Source: Pseudomonas wadenswilerensis
GTDB taxonomy: Bacteria; Pseudomonadota; Gammaproteobacteria; Pseudomonadales; Pseudomonadaceae
DNA: 64,000 nucleotides
Direction of reading: 5' to 3'
NCBI RefSeq assembly: GCF_900497695.1
Contig: NZ_UIDD01000001.1
Span: 310,001-374,000 of the forward strand
Every line of letters starts with the position of its first letter. Positions within the stretch are counted from its first letter, which is position 1. The translations under genes and the position numbers were made by a program. Shown one piece after another: positions 45,547-55,605 of the stretch. Under the pieces are notes generated by a model. The model had not been told where the DNA came from. It worked only from the letters and a program-made list of their open reading frames with translations, and searched no databases.

Positions 45547-46704
45547 ATGCCGTTGCCATCGCTCAAAGAGCAGTTCGCCGCCCTGATCGCCGCGCCATCG
45601 GTCAGTTGCACCCAGCCGTCACTGGATCAGTCCAACCGTGCGGTGATCGACCTGCTGGCCGGCTGGCTGGGGGACCTGGGTTTTGCCTGCGATATCCAGC
45701 AGGTCAGCCCGGGCAAGTTCAACCTGCTGGCAAGCTACGGCAGCGGCCCGGGCGGGCTGGTGCTGGCCGGGCACAGCGACACCGTGCCCTACGACCCCGA
45801 GCTTTGGCAGACCGATCCGCTCAAGCTGACCGAGGTCGACGGGCGCTGGGTGGGCCTGGGCAGTTGCGACATGAAGGGCTTTTTCGCCCTGATCATCGAA
45901 GCCGTGCAGCCCTTGCTGGCTCATGACTTCAAGCAACCGCTGCTGATTCTCGCCACTTGTGACGAAGAAAGCTCGATGGCCGGCGCCCGCGCCCTGGCCG
46001 AGGCCGGGCGGCCCTTGGGCCGTGCGGCGGTGATCGGCGAGCCGACCGGGCTCAAGCCGGTCCGCCTGCACAAGGGGGTGATGATGGAGCGCATCGACAT
46101 CCTTGGGCGCAGCGGCCACTCGTCCGATCCGAGCCTGGGCCATAGCGCCCTGGAGGCCATGCACCAGGTGATGGGCGAACTGATGAACCTGCGCCGGCAA
46201 TGGCAGAAGGAATTCAGCAACGCGCAGTTCAGCGTGCCGCAGCCGACAATGAACTTCGGCTGTATCCATGGTGGCGACAATCCCAACCGCATCTGCGGCC
46301 AGTGTGCCCTGGAATTCGACCTGCGCCCGCTGCCGGGCATGGACCCTGAAGTGCTGCGTGCCGCCATTCGCCACAAACTGGCGCCGCTGGCCGAACAGCA
46401 TCAGGTGCGCATCGACTATGCACCGCTGTTCCCCGAGGTGCCGCCGTTCGAGCAGGCCGCCGATGCGGAACTGGTGCGGGTAGCCGAACGTCTTACCGGT
46501 CATCGCGCCGAAGCGGTAGCCTTTGGCACCGAAGCGCCTTATCTTCAGCGCCTGGGCTGCGAGACCCTGGTACTCGGCCCTGGCGACATCGCCTGCGCCC
46601 ACCAGCCGGGTGAATACCTGGAAATGTCACGCTTGCAGCCTACTGTGCGTCTATTGCGTGAGTTGATCGAACATTATTGCCTCAGCCCGGTAATTGCCCG
46701 CTGA
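45547..46704 (+). CDS. argE: Acetylornithine deacetylase
   Basis: 385 residues of the M20 metallopeptidase family; start supported by AAGGAG. Metal ligands are visible: LVLAGHSDTVPYD (His, Asp), GSCDMKGFFA (Asp) and TCDEESSM (Glu-Glu). It hydrolyses N-acetylornithine to ornithine. Pseudomonads mainly recycle the acetyl group through ArgJ, so this may be a second route or a related deacetylase. It is followed, 115 bp on, by argA. Confidence 0.85.
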   Translation: MPLPSLKEQFAALIAAPSVSCTQPSLDQSNRAVIDLLAGWLGDLGFACDIQQVSPGKFNLLASYGSGPGGLVLAGHSDTVPYDPELWQTDPLKLTEVDGRWVGLGSCDMKGFFALIIEAVQPLLAHDFKQPLLILATCDEESSMAGARALAEAGRPLGRAAVIGEPTGLKPVRLHKGVMMERIDILGRSGHSSDPSLGHSALEAMHQVMGELMNLRRQWQKEFSNAQFSVPQPTMNFGCIHGGDNPNRICGQCALEFDLRPLPGMDPEVLRAAIRHKLAPLAEQHQVRIDYAPLFPEVPPFEQAADAELVRVAERLTGHRAEAVAFGTEAPYLQRLGCETLVLGPGDIACAHQPGEYLEMSRLQPTVRLLRELIEHYCLSPVIAR

Positions 46705-46733
46705 GCTGAACCGTTTTGCAGAGGAGATTGCGC

Positions 46734-46760
46734 GTGACGCCAAGCCTGTTCCGACGATAA
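46734..46760 (+). CDS. Putative argA leader peptide, MTPSLFRR
   Basis: A GTG at 46734 preceded by a perfect GAGGAG site (46721-46726, 7-base spacing) opens an eight-codon frame whose last two codons before the stop are CGA CGA, both arginine and rare in GC-rich pseudomonads. Within it, AGCCTGT (46743-46749) is exactly complementary to ACAGGCT (46805-46811), the stretch holding the only ribosome-binding-like sequence of argA. It is too short for homology evidence; coding capacity is inferred from signal quality and position. Confidence 0.45.
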   Translation: MTPSLFRR

Positions 46761-46819
46761 CCCTTCGAGCGCTGTGTGCTTTCCCGTTCTTGTCCCTATT
46801 TTCTACAGGCTCTCCGGTT

Positions 46820-48118
46820 ATGCCCGAATACGTCAATTGGCTGCGTCACGCTTCGCCTTACATCAACGCCCACCGCGACTGCACCTTCGTGGTCATGCTC
46901 CCCGGTGACGGGGTCGAGCACCCCAACTTCGGCAATATCGTCCACGACCTGGTGTTGCTGCACAGCCTTGGCGTGCGCCTGGTGCTGGTCCACGGTTCGC
47001 GCCCGCAGATTGAAAGCCGCCTGGCTGCCCGCGGCCTGGCCCCGCACTACCACCGCGGCATGCGGATCACCGATGCTGCCACCCTGGAATGCGTGATCGA
47101 CGCCGTCGGCCACCTGCGCATCGCCATCGAAGCGCGCCTGTCGATGGACATGGCCGCCTCGCCGATGCAGGGCTCGCGTCTGCGCGTGGCCGCTGGCAAC
47201 CTGGTTACCGCACGGCCGATCGGCGTGGTCGAAGGCGTCGATTACCACCACACCGGCGAAGTGCGCCGGGTCGACCGCAAGGGCATCAACCGCCTGCTCG
47301 ACGAGCGCTCTATCGTCCTGCTTTCGCCTTTGGGCTACTCGCCCACCGGCGAGATCTTCAACCTGGCCTGTGAAGACGTCGCCACCCGCGCCGCTATCGA
47401 GCTGGGCGCCGACAAGCTGTTGCTGTTCGGCGCCGAGCGTGGCCTGCTCGACGAGCAGGGCCGGCTGGTACGCGAGTTGCGCCCACAGCAGGTGCCCGCG
47501 CACCTGCAGCGCCTGGGCAGCGATTACCAGGGCGAGCTGCTCGATGCTGCCGCCGAAGCCTGCCGTGGCGGCGTGGCGCGCAGCCATATCGTCAGCTATG
47601 CCGAAGACGGCGCCTTGCTCACCGAGCTGTTCACCCGCGACGGTGGCGGCACCCTGGTGGCCCAGGAGCAGTTCGAGAAGGTCCGTGAGGCGGCAATCGA
47701 GGATGTCGGTGGCTTGCTCGACCTGATCAGCCCGCTGGAGGAGCAGGGCATCCTCGTGCGTCGTTCGCGCGAGGTGCTGGAGCGCGAGATCGAGCAGTTC
47801 AGCGTGGTCGAGCGCGAAGGCATGATCATCGCCTGTGCGGCGTTGTACCCGATTGCCGATTCTGAAGCGGGCGAGCTGGCGTGCCTGGCGGTGAACCCGG
47901 AGTATCGCCATGGTGGCCGTGGTGACGAGCTGCTGGAGCGTATCGAGACGCGGGCGCGGGAGATGGGGCTCAACACGCTGTTTGTGCTAACGACGCGGAC
48001 AGCGCACTGGTTCCGCGAACGCGGCTTCGTGCCGAGCGGCGTCGAGCGGCTGCCGGCGGCGCGGGCATCGCTGTACAACTATCAGCGTAATTCGAAGATC
48101 TTCGAAAAAGCGCTGTAG
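46820..48118 (+). CDS. argA: N-acetylglutamate synthase
   Basis: 432 residues, the length of the bacterial bifunctional-fold ArgA. The N-terminal amino-acid-kinase domain (about 1-290) has the NIVHDLVLLHSLGVRLVLVHG pattern; a C-terminal GNAT domain (about 295-432) has the CLAVNPEYRHGGRGDELL acetyl-CoA loop. It catalyses the first step of arginine synthesis and is typically inhibited by arginine. The ATG at 46820 gives the conserved MPEYVNWLRHASPYINAHRD start but its ribosome-binding site is poor; the extended frame upstream to 46694 has no better start. Confidence 0.95.
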   Translation: MPEYVNWLRHASPYINAHRDCTFVVMLPGDGVEHPNFGNIVHDLVLLHSLGVRLVLVHGSRPQIESRLAARGLAPHYHRGMRITDAATLECVIDAVGHLRIAIEARLSMDMAASPMQGSRLRVAAGNLVTARPIGVVEGVDYHHTGEVRRVDRKGINRLLDERSIVLLSPLGYSPTGEIFNLACEDVATRAAIELGADKLLLFGAERGLLDEQGRLVRELRPQQVPAHLQRLGSDYQGELLDAAAEACRGGVARSHIVSYAEDGALLTELFTRDGGGTLVAQEQFEKVREAAIEDVGGLLDLISPLEEQGILVRRSREVLEREIEQFSVVEREGMIIACAALYPIADSEAGELACLAVNPEYRHGGRGDELLERIETRAREMGLNTLFVLTTRTAHWFRERGFVPSGVERLPAARASLYNYQRNSKIFEKAL

Positions 48119-48140
48119 CCTTTGGGGCTGCCTTGCAGCC

Positions 48141-48215
48141 CATCGCTGGCAAGCCAGCTCCCAGAGGTCCGGTGTACACAGCACTTGTGGGAGCTGGCTT
48201 GCCAGCGATGAGGCC
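48141..48215. repeat. REPIN
   Basis: CATCGCTGGCAAGCCAGCTC (48141 on) and the inverted CTTGTGGGAGCTGGCTTGCC (48184 on) form a pair with a spacer of about 18 bp. It lies between argA and a terminator. Confidence 0.87.
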
Positions 48216-48218
48216 ATA

Positions 48219-48256
48219 AAAAACGCCGTCGACTCAGGGGTCGACGGCGTTTTTCA
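48219..48256. terminator. Bidirectional terminator between argA and spuI
   Basis: AACGCCGTCGAC (48222-48233) pairs perfectly with GTCGACGGCGTT (48241-48252); A's precede and T's follow. It serves both converging transcripts. Confidence 0.93.
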
Positions 48257-48275
48257 TTCCAGCATCCAACCGCTG

Positions 48276-49652
48276 TTACACGGTATGCAGATACCAGTTG
48301 TACTCAAGGTCGGAGATGGAGTGTTCGAACTCCTCCAGCTCGCTCTCTTTACAGGCCACGAAGATATCGATGTATTTCGGATCGATGTACTTGGCCAGGA
48401 TCTCGCTGTCGTCCAGCTCGCGCAGGGCATCACGCAGGTTGTTCGGCAGGCTCTGCTCGTTCTGCTCGTAGGAATTGCCTTCAACCGGCTCGCCCGGGTC
48501 GACCTTGTTGGTCAGGCCATGGTGAACACCGGCCAGTACGGCGGCCATCAGCAGGTACGGGTTGGCGTCGGCACCGGCTACGCGGTGTTCGATGCGCACG
48601 GCATCCGGCGTGCCGGTGGGCACGCGCAGGGCCACGGTACGGTTGTCCAGGCCCCAGCTCGGCGAATTCGGCACGTAGAACTGGGCACCAAAACGGCGGT
48701 ACGAGTTGACGTTCGGGCAGAGGAACGCCATCGACGCCGGTAGGGTCTCGAGCACACCGCCGATCGCGTGACGCAGTGCGGCGTTCTGCTCGGGATCCTC
48801 GCTGGTGAAGATGTTCTTGCCATCTTTGTCCAGCACCGAGATATGGACATGCAGACCATTACCCGCCTGGCCCGGATAGGGCTTGGCCATGAAGGTGGTA
48901 TCCATCTCATGGTCGTAGGCGATGTTCTTGATCAGGCGCTTGAGCAGGACCGCGTAGTCGCAGGCCTTCATCGGGTCGGCAACGTGGTGCAGGTTCACTT
49001 CGAACTGGGCCGGGGCGCTTTCCTTGACGATGGCGTCGGCAGGAATGCCTTGTTCCTTGGCGCCTTCGAGGATGTCCTGCAGGCAGTCGACGTACTCGTC
49101 GAGGTCGTCGATCAGGTACACCTGGGTCGAGATCGGGCGTTTGCCGGAAATAGGCGAACGCGGCGGTTGCGGACGGCCATTCACGTTCTCCTGGTCGATC
49201 AGGTAGAACTCCAGCTCGAATGCGGCACAGATGGTCAGGCCGAGCTCGTCGAACTTGCTCACGACCTGACGCAGGACTTCGCGCGGGTCGGCGAAGAACG
49301 GCTCGCCTTCGAGCTCGTGCATGGTCATCAGCAGTTGTGCGGTGGGACGCTTCTGCCAAGGCTCGTTGGACAGGGTGTCAGGGATTGGATAGCAGATGCG
49401 GTCGGCATCGCCGATGTCCAGGCCAAGGCCGGTGCTTTCGACGGTCGAACCGTTGATATCCAGGGCGAAGAGGGAGGCCGGCAGGTTGATGCCTTTCTCG
49501 TAAACCTTGTGGAGGCTGGTGCGCTCGATGCGCTTGCCGCGCACCACACCATTCATATCTGCAATCAGAAGGTCAACGTAGAGAACCTCAGGATGTTCCT
49601 TAAGGAACGCGTTCGCTTCGTTAAGCTGAACGGCACGCGGGGGTACCGACAT
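48276..49652 (-). CDS. spuI: Gamma-glutamylpolyamine synthetase, glutamine-synthetase family (SpuI type)
   Basis: 458 residues. The glutamine synthetase catalytic fold is visible from FELEFYLIDQENVNG through PGQAGNGLHVHISVLDKDG and the ATP-site arginine region YVPNSPSWGLDNRTVALR. Family members of this type ligate glutamate to putrescine, first step of the gamma-glutamylation route, rather than making glutamine. It is divergent from spuB across a 605-bp gap. AAAGGTG precedes the ATG. Substrate is assigned from context. Confidence 0.88.
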   Translation of the reverse strand: MSVPPRAVQLNEANAFLKEHPEVLYVDLLIADMNGVVRGKRIERTSLHKVYEKGINLPASLFALDINGSTVESTGLGLDIGDADRICYPIPDTLSNEPWQKRPTAQLLMTMHELEGEPFFADPREVLRQVVSKFDELGLTICAAFELEFYLIDQENVNGRPQPPRSPISGKRPISTQVYLIDDLDEYVDCLQDILEGAKEQGIPADAIVKESAPAQFEVNLHHVADPMKACDYAVLLKRLIKNIAYDHEMDTTFMAKPYPGQAGNGLHVHISVLDKDGKNIFTSEDPEQNAALRHAIGGVLETLPASMAFLCPNVNSYRRFGAQFYVPNSPSWGLDNRTVALRVPTGTPDAVRIEHRVAGADANPYLLMAAVLAGVHHGLTNKVDPGEPVEGNSYEQNEQSLPNNLRDALRELDDSEILAKYIDPKYIDIFVACKESELEEFEHSISDLEYNWYLHTV

Positions 49653-50257
49653 GATGCAACACCTTTGTTGTTAAAAATATCAATCAATGGGGGCTTGCAG
49701 GTTCAGTCAATCGGAAAGCCTTGCTGAAGTCAAGCCAGCCCCATGATGCCCTAAAATGGCCCTCAAGCGGCATTTTTGCTGCAATTGGGGGCGCCGACAA
49801 GGGCTGCTTTCGTACGGTAACGGCGATCTTGAGCGGGGCGTGTTCTATTTTTTACGGGGGTGTTGTGTAAAAAAATGAACAAGGCTAAGCTCGGTGGCAA
49901 CCCATAACACCAATAATACCGGGGGTTACATGTCACGCCTGCCGACAACCGGCATCATCGCCCGCCGTTCACAGAACGGTTTGCACGCGTTCCTCGCGGG
50001 TGGCTTGCGCCATGCGCCAGCACGTTGCGCCCCGGCTGAAATAATTGACGGCCCGGGTGTCCTGCCTGCTGCCGACGCTGCTTCGAATTACCTCTGCCAT
50101 CACTATAGCGGGCTCGTCAGCCTTGCGGGAACTGCCCGTTGCGGCCTCCCTGCGCCTGACTTTTGCTTTAGCCTCGTGGGGCATCCAGAATGTCTGGGAC
50201 GGCCCACTCCGGGTGTCGTCCTGACGTCTGTCCAGACATTTACCTCCTGAGGTATTT
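49653..50257. promoter_or_regulatory. 605-bp divergent gap, spuI to spuB
   Basis: Both genes must have their promoters here. TGGCTTG-N4-CAGCA (minus, 49737-49722) is a sigma54-like GG-N10-GC match 70 bases before the spuI ATG, and TGGCTTG-N4-ATGCG (plus, 50001-50016) has the same left half; each misses several consensus bases. GTCTG-TC-CAGAC (50226-50237) and TACCT-CCTG-AGGTA (50241-50254), the latter overlapping the spuB ribosome-binding site, are inverted repeats. A 106-codon frame runs 49930-50250 with no recognisable domain; I do not call it a gene. Confidence 0.4.
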
Positions 50258-51616
50258 ATGAGTAGCAACCTCGACCAGCTCACCGATTGGTTGAAAGAAC
50301 ACAAGATCACCGAAGTCGAGTGTCTGATCAGCGACCTCACCGGTATCACCCGTGGCAAGATCTCGCCGACCAACAAGTTCATTGCCGAAAAAGGCATGCG
50401 CCTGCCCGAGAGCGTGCTGCTGCAGACCGTGACCGGCGACTATGTCGACGACGACATCTATTACGAGCTGCTCGACCCGGCCGACATCGACATGATCTGC
50501 CGCCCCGACGAGAACGCGGTGTTTCTCGTGCCTTGGGCCATCGAGCCGACCGCCCAGGTGATCCACGACACCTACGACAAGCAAGGCAACCCGGTTGAGC
50601 TGTCGCCGCGCAACGTGCTCAAGAAGGTCTTGAAACTCTATGCCGACAAGGGCTGGCAGCCGATCGTGGCGCCAGAAATGGAGTTCTACCTGACCAAGCG
50701 CTGCGAAGACCCGGACTTCCCGCTGCAGCCACCGATCGGCCGCTCCGGGCGCCCGGAAACCGGCCGTCAGTCGTTCTCGATCGAGGCGGCCAACGAATTC
50801 GACCCGCTGTTCGAGGACGTCTACGACTGGTGCGAGCTGCAGAACCTGGATCTCGACACGCTGATCCACGAAGACGGCACGGCGCAGATGGAGATCAACT
50901 TCCGTCACGGCAACGCCCTGTCGCTGGCCGACCAGATCCTGGTGTTCAAGCGCACCATGCGCGAGGCCGCGCTCAAGCACAACGTCGCCGCCACCTTCAT
51001 GGCCAAGCCAATGACCGGCGAGCCGGGCAGCGCCATGCACCTGCACCAGAGCATCATTGACGTGCACACCGGCAAGAACATCTTCTCGGACGAAGACGGG
51101 CGCATGAGCGAGTTGTTCCTCAACCACGTCGGCGGCCTGCAGAAGTTCATCCCGGTGGTGTTGCCGCTGTTCGCGCCGAACGTCAACTCGTTCCGCCGCT
51201 TCCTGCCGGATACCTCGGCACCGGTAAACGTCGAGTGGGGCGAAGAGAACCGTACCGTTGGCCTGCGCGTACCGGATGCTGGCCCGCAGAACCGCCGGGT
51301 CGAGAACCGTCTGCCAGGCGCCGACGCCAACCCGTACCTGGCGATCGCCGCCAGCTTGCTGTGCGGCTTCATCGGCATGGTCGAAGGCATCAAGCCGAGT
51401 GCGCCGGTACAGGGGCGTGGTTACGAGCGCCGCAACCTGCGCCTGCCGCTGACCATCGAGGACGCCCTGGAGCGCATGGAAAACTGCAAAGCCCTGGAGC
51501 CATACCTGGGCAAGAAATTCATCGCCGGCTACGTCGCCACCAAACGCGCCGAGCATGAAAACTTCAAACGCGTAATCAGCTCCTGGGAACGTGAGTTCCT
51601 GCTGTTTGCGGTCTGA
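50258..51616 (+). CDS. spuB: Gamma-glutamylpolyamine synthetase, glutamine-synthetase family (SpuB type)
   Basis: 452 residues, a second glutamine-synthetase-fold ligase: VAPEMEFYLTKR, AMHLHQSIIDVHTGKN, SFRRFLPDTSAP then the arginine-rich ATP/glutamate site (NRTVGLRVPD). It shares only moderate likeness with the divergent SpuI. Presumed role: glutamylation of putrescine or a related polyamine before oxidation. It begins the plus-strand operon, with spuC 47 bp downstream. Confidence 0.88.
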   Translation: MSSNLDQLTDWLKEHKITEVECLISDLTGITRGKISPTNKFIAEKGMRLPESVLLQTVTGDYVDDDIYYELLDPADIDMICRPDENAVFLVPWAIEPTAQVIHDTYDKQGNPVELSPRNVLKKVLKLYADKGWQPIVAPEMEFYLTKRCEDPDFPLQPPIGRSGRPETGRQSFSIEAANEFDPLFEDVYDWCELQNLDLDTLIHEDGTAQMEINFRHGNALSLADQILVFKRTMREAALKHNVAATFMAKPMTGEPGSAMHLHQSIIDVHTGKNIFSDEDGRMSELFLNHVGGLQKFIPVVLPLFAPNVNSFRRFLPDTSAPVNVEWGEENRTVGLRVPDAGPQNRRVENRLPGADANPYLAIAASLLCGFIGMVEGIKPSAPVQGRGYERRNLRLPLTIEDALERMENCKALEPYLGKKFIAGYVATKRAEHENFKRVISSWEREFLLFAV

Positions 51617-51663
51617 TCAACCCGGAGCCGCAGGACCGCGGCCGTCAACAAACGGAGAAGCAC

Positions 51664-53022
51664 ATGAGCGTCAACAACCCGCAAACCCGTGAGTGGCAAA
51701 CCCTTAGCAGTGAGCATCACCTGGCACCTTTCAGTGACTATAAACAGCTGAAGGAGAAGGGGCCGCGGATCATCACCAAGGCCGAGGGCGTGCACCTGTG
51801 GGACAGCGAGGGCAACAAGATCCTCGATGGCATGGCGGGCCTGTGGTGCGTGGCGGTCGGTTACGGCCGTGAAGAGCTGGTTGAAGTGGCCGCCAAACAG
51901 ATGCGCGAGCTGCCGTATTACAACCTGTTCTTCCAGACTGCCCACCCACCGGCACTGGAGCTGGCCAAAGCGGTCTCCGCCGTGGCGCCGAAAGGCATGA
52001 CCCATGTGTTCTTCACCGGTTCCGGTTCCGAAGGCAACGACACCAACTTGCGCATGGTCCGCCACTACTGGGCGCTCAAGGGCAAGCCGCAGAAGCAGGT
52101 GATCATCGGTCGTATCAACGGTTATCACGGTTCCACCGTGGCCGGTGCCGCCCTGGGTGGCATGAGCGGCATGCATGCACAGGGCGGGACGCTGCCGGGC
52201 ATCGAGCATATCCCGCAGCCGTACTGGTTCGGCGAAGGTGGCGACATGACTCCGGACGCGTTCGGCGTGTGGGCAGCCGAGCAGCTGGAAAAGAAAATCC
52301 TCGAAGTCGGCGAAGACAACGTCGCCGCCTTTATCGCCGAGCCGATCCAGGGCGCGGGCGGGGTGATCATTCCGCCAGACACCTATTGGCCGAAGATCAA
52401 GGAAATCCTCGCCAAGTACGAGATCCTGTTCATTGCTGACGAAGTGATCTGTGGCTTCGGTCGCACCGGTGAGTGGTTCGGTTCCGATTACTACGACCTC
52501 AAGCCCGACCTGATGACCATCGCCAAGGGCCTTACCTCCGGTTACATCCCCATGGGCGGTGTGATCGTGCGTGACGAAGTGGCCAAGGTGCTCAGCGAAG
52601 GTGGCGACTTCAACCACGGCTTCACTTACTCCGGTCACCCGGTGGCGGCGGCGGTGGGCCTGGAAAACCTGCGGATCCTGCGCGACGAGAAGATCATCGA
52701 GCGTGTCCACGAAGAAACGGCACCGTATTTGCAGAAACGTCTGCGTGAGCTCAACGATCACCCATTGGTGGGCGAAGTGCGTGGCCTGGGCATGCTCGGT
52801 GCCATAGAACTGGTCAAGGACAAGGCTACCCGCGCCCGTTACGAAGGTCAGGGTGCAGGCATGATCTGCCGCCAGTTCTGCTTCGACAACGGCCTGATCA
52901 TGCGCGCCGTGGGCGACACCATGATCATCGCCCCGCCGCTGGTGATCAGCCATGCAGAGATCGACGAGCTGGTGGAAAAGGCGCGCAAATGCCTGGACCT
53001 GACGCTCGAAGCGCTGAAGTAG
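51664..53022 (+). CDS. spuC: Putrescine/polyamine aminotransferase (SpuC)
   Basis: 452 residues, class-III PLP transaminase. Lys288 in IAKGLTSGYIPMGG is the Schiff-base residue, and EVICGFGRTGEWFGSDYYDL holds the PLP-pyridine Asp region. In P. aeruginosa SpuC moves the amino group of putrescine to pyruvate, giving 4-aminobutanal. Its presence beside two glutamylating enzymes means both putrescine routes are encoded together. Confidence 0.94.
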   Translation: MSVNNPQTREWQTLSSEHHLAPFSDYKQLKEKGPRIITKAEGVHLWDSEGNKILDGMAGLWCVAVGYGREELVEVAAKQMRELPYYNLFFQTAHPPALELAKAVSAVAPKGMTHVFFTGSGSEGNDTNLRMVRHYWALKGKPQKQVIIGRINGYHGSTVAGAALGGMSGMHAQGGTLPGIEHIPQPYWFGEGGDMTPDAFGVWAAEQLEKKILEVGEDNVAAFIAEPIQGAGGVIIPPDTYWPKIKEILAKYEILFIADEVICGFGRTGEWFGSDYYDLKPDLMTIAKGLTSGYIPMGGVIVRDEVAKVLSEGGDFNHGFTYSGHPVAAAVGLENLRILRDEKIIERVHEETAPYLQKRLRELNDHPLVGEVRGLGMLGAIELVKDKATRARYEGQGAGMICRQFCFDNGLIMRAVGDTMIIAPPLVISHAEIDELVEKARKCLDLTLEALK

Positions 53023-53059
53023 CCAAGTGCTAGGCTAGCGTAATGGCATCAATGAGTTT

Positions 53060-53124
53060 CAAGGTGCCTCTTTTGTTGAAAGAGCGCCTTGTAACTTGCC
53101 AGACTAGCGACTGTTTCAGTCGCT
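53060..53124 (+). promoter_or_regulatory. Two hairpins between spuC and spuD
   Basis: A long imperfect stem (CAAGG ... CCTTG with CTCTTT/AAAGAG inside, 53060-53091) is followed by a perfect 8-bp stem AGCGACTG-TTT-CAGTCGCT (53106-53124). Neither has a T-run. They may stabilise or separate messages ahead of the binding-protein genes. Confidence 0.5.
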
Positions 53125-53190
53125 CGGAGCTTGCGCCGAATAAGCCGGCCGCTGAACAGATGGCTAAATAAAAATTCTGGAGCATTACGC

Positions 53191-54288
53191 ATGAAGAAAT
53201 TGGGCAAGACGTTGCTGGCTATGTCCCTGATGGGCGCCATGGCCAGTGCTGTTCACGCGGATGACAAAGTACTGCACGTCTATAACTGGTCCGACTACAT
53301 CGCACCAGACACCGTCGCCAAGTTCGAGAAACAGTCCGGCATCAAGGTCGTCTACGATGTCTTCGACAGCAACGAAACCCTTGAGGCCAAGTTGCTGGCG
53401 GGCAAGTCCGGCTACGACGTGGTAGTACCTTCTAACAACTTCCTGGCCAAGCAGATCAAGGCCGGCGTCTACCAGGAGCTGGACCGCTCCAAGCTGACGA
53501 ACTGGAAGAACCTCGACGAAGACCTGCTCAAGGCCGTTGGTGACGCCAGCGACCCGGGCAACAAATATGCGTTCCCCTACATGTGGGGCTCCATCGGCAT
53601 CGGCTACAACCCGGAGAAGGTCAAGGCTGCGCTGGGCATCGACAAGATCGATTCCTGGGACGTGGTGTTCAAGCCCGAGAACATCGCCAAGCTCAAGAGC
53701 TGCGGTGTGAGCTTCCTCGATGCTCCGACCGAGATGATCCCGGCGGCGCTGCACTACCTGGGCAAGCCGACCAACAGCACGAAAAAAGAAGACCTGAAAG
53801 CCGCCGAGGACCTGTTCCTCAGCGTGCGTCCTTCGATCGGTTACTTCCACTCCTCCAAGTACATCTCGGACCTGGCCAACGGCAACATCTGCGTGGCCGT
53901 GGGTTACTCGGGTGACCTGGAGCAGTCCAAGACCCGGGCCCATGAAGCCGGTGACAAGGTCAAGCTGGACTACATCATTCCGAAAGAAGGCGCCGGTACT
54001 TTCTACGACATGGTTGCCATCCCCAAAGATGCCGCCAACGTCGACGCCGCCTACAAGTTCATGGATTTCCTGATGCAACCGGAAATCATGGCCGAGATCA
54101 CCAACGCCGTACGTTTCCCGAACGGCAACAAGGCGGCCACCCCGCTGGTGGACAAGGACATCTCGGGCGATCCGAGCATCTACCCACCGGCTGATGTGAA
54201 GAAACAGCTGTACGCAATTGCTGACCCGGGTGCCAAGGCCCAGCGCGAAATTACTCGCAGCTGGACCAAGATCAAATCGGGCAAGTAA
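53191..54288 (+). CDS. spuD: Polyamine ABC transporter substrate-binding protein (SpuD/PotF type)
   Basis: 365 residues. A Sec signal peptide ends SAVHADDK (about 25). The mature protein is of the PotF/PotD family: [20 protein letters not shown] at its start and a conserved [16 protein letters not shown] stretch. By gene order it corresponds to P. aeruginosa SpuD, which prefers putrescine; which polyamine this copy binds is not readable from sequence. GGAG precedes the ATG. It is followed by a second, related binding protein. Confidence 0.93.
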   Translation: MKKLGKTLLAMSLMGAMASAVHADDKVLHVYNWSDYIAPDTVAKFEKQSGIKVVYDVFDSNETLEAKLLAGKSGYDVVVPSNNFLAKQIKAGVYQELDRSKLTNWKNLDEDLLKAVGDASDPGNKYAFPYMWGSIGIGYNPEKVKAALGIDKIDSWDVVFKPENIAKLKSCGVSFLDAPTEMIPAALHYLGKPTNSTKKEDLKAAEDLFLSVRPSIGYFHSSKYISDLANGNICVAVGYSGDLEQSKTRAHEAGDKVKLDYIIPKEGAGTFYDMVAIPKDAANVDAAYKFMDFLMQPEIMAEITNAVRFPNGNKAATPLVDKDISGDPSIYPPADVKKQLYAIADPGAKAQREITRSWTKIKSGK

Positions 54289-54299
54289 CCCTGGTTGCC

Positions 54300-54331
54300 T
54301 CCCTGGGTGCGGTGTAAATCCCGCCCAGGGA
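54300..54331 (+). terminator. Hairpin between spuD and spuE
   Basis: TCCCTGGG (54300-54307) pairs with CCCAGGGA (54324-54331). A run of eight T's (54347-54354) lies 15 bases further, too far for a standard terminator; it may only reduce read-through so that SpuD is made in excess. Confidence 0.5.
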
Positions 54332-54337
54332 GCATGA

Positions 54338-55546
<1,209 letters not shown>

Positions 55547-55605
55547 AAATCCAGGGTCCGTCACGGCAGGGGCGGGCGCAAAAAATCTTGTTGGGAGTTT
55601 CACAA

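Noticed and set aside
49757..49772. A third sigma54-like match, TGGCCCT-N4-CGGCA
   Set aside because: Three GG-N10-GC matches in 260 bp show the pattern is easily met here; this one lacks TTGC and has no position relative to a start codon that argues for it.
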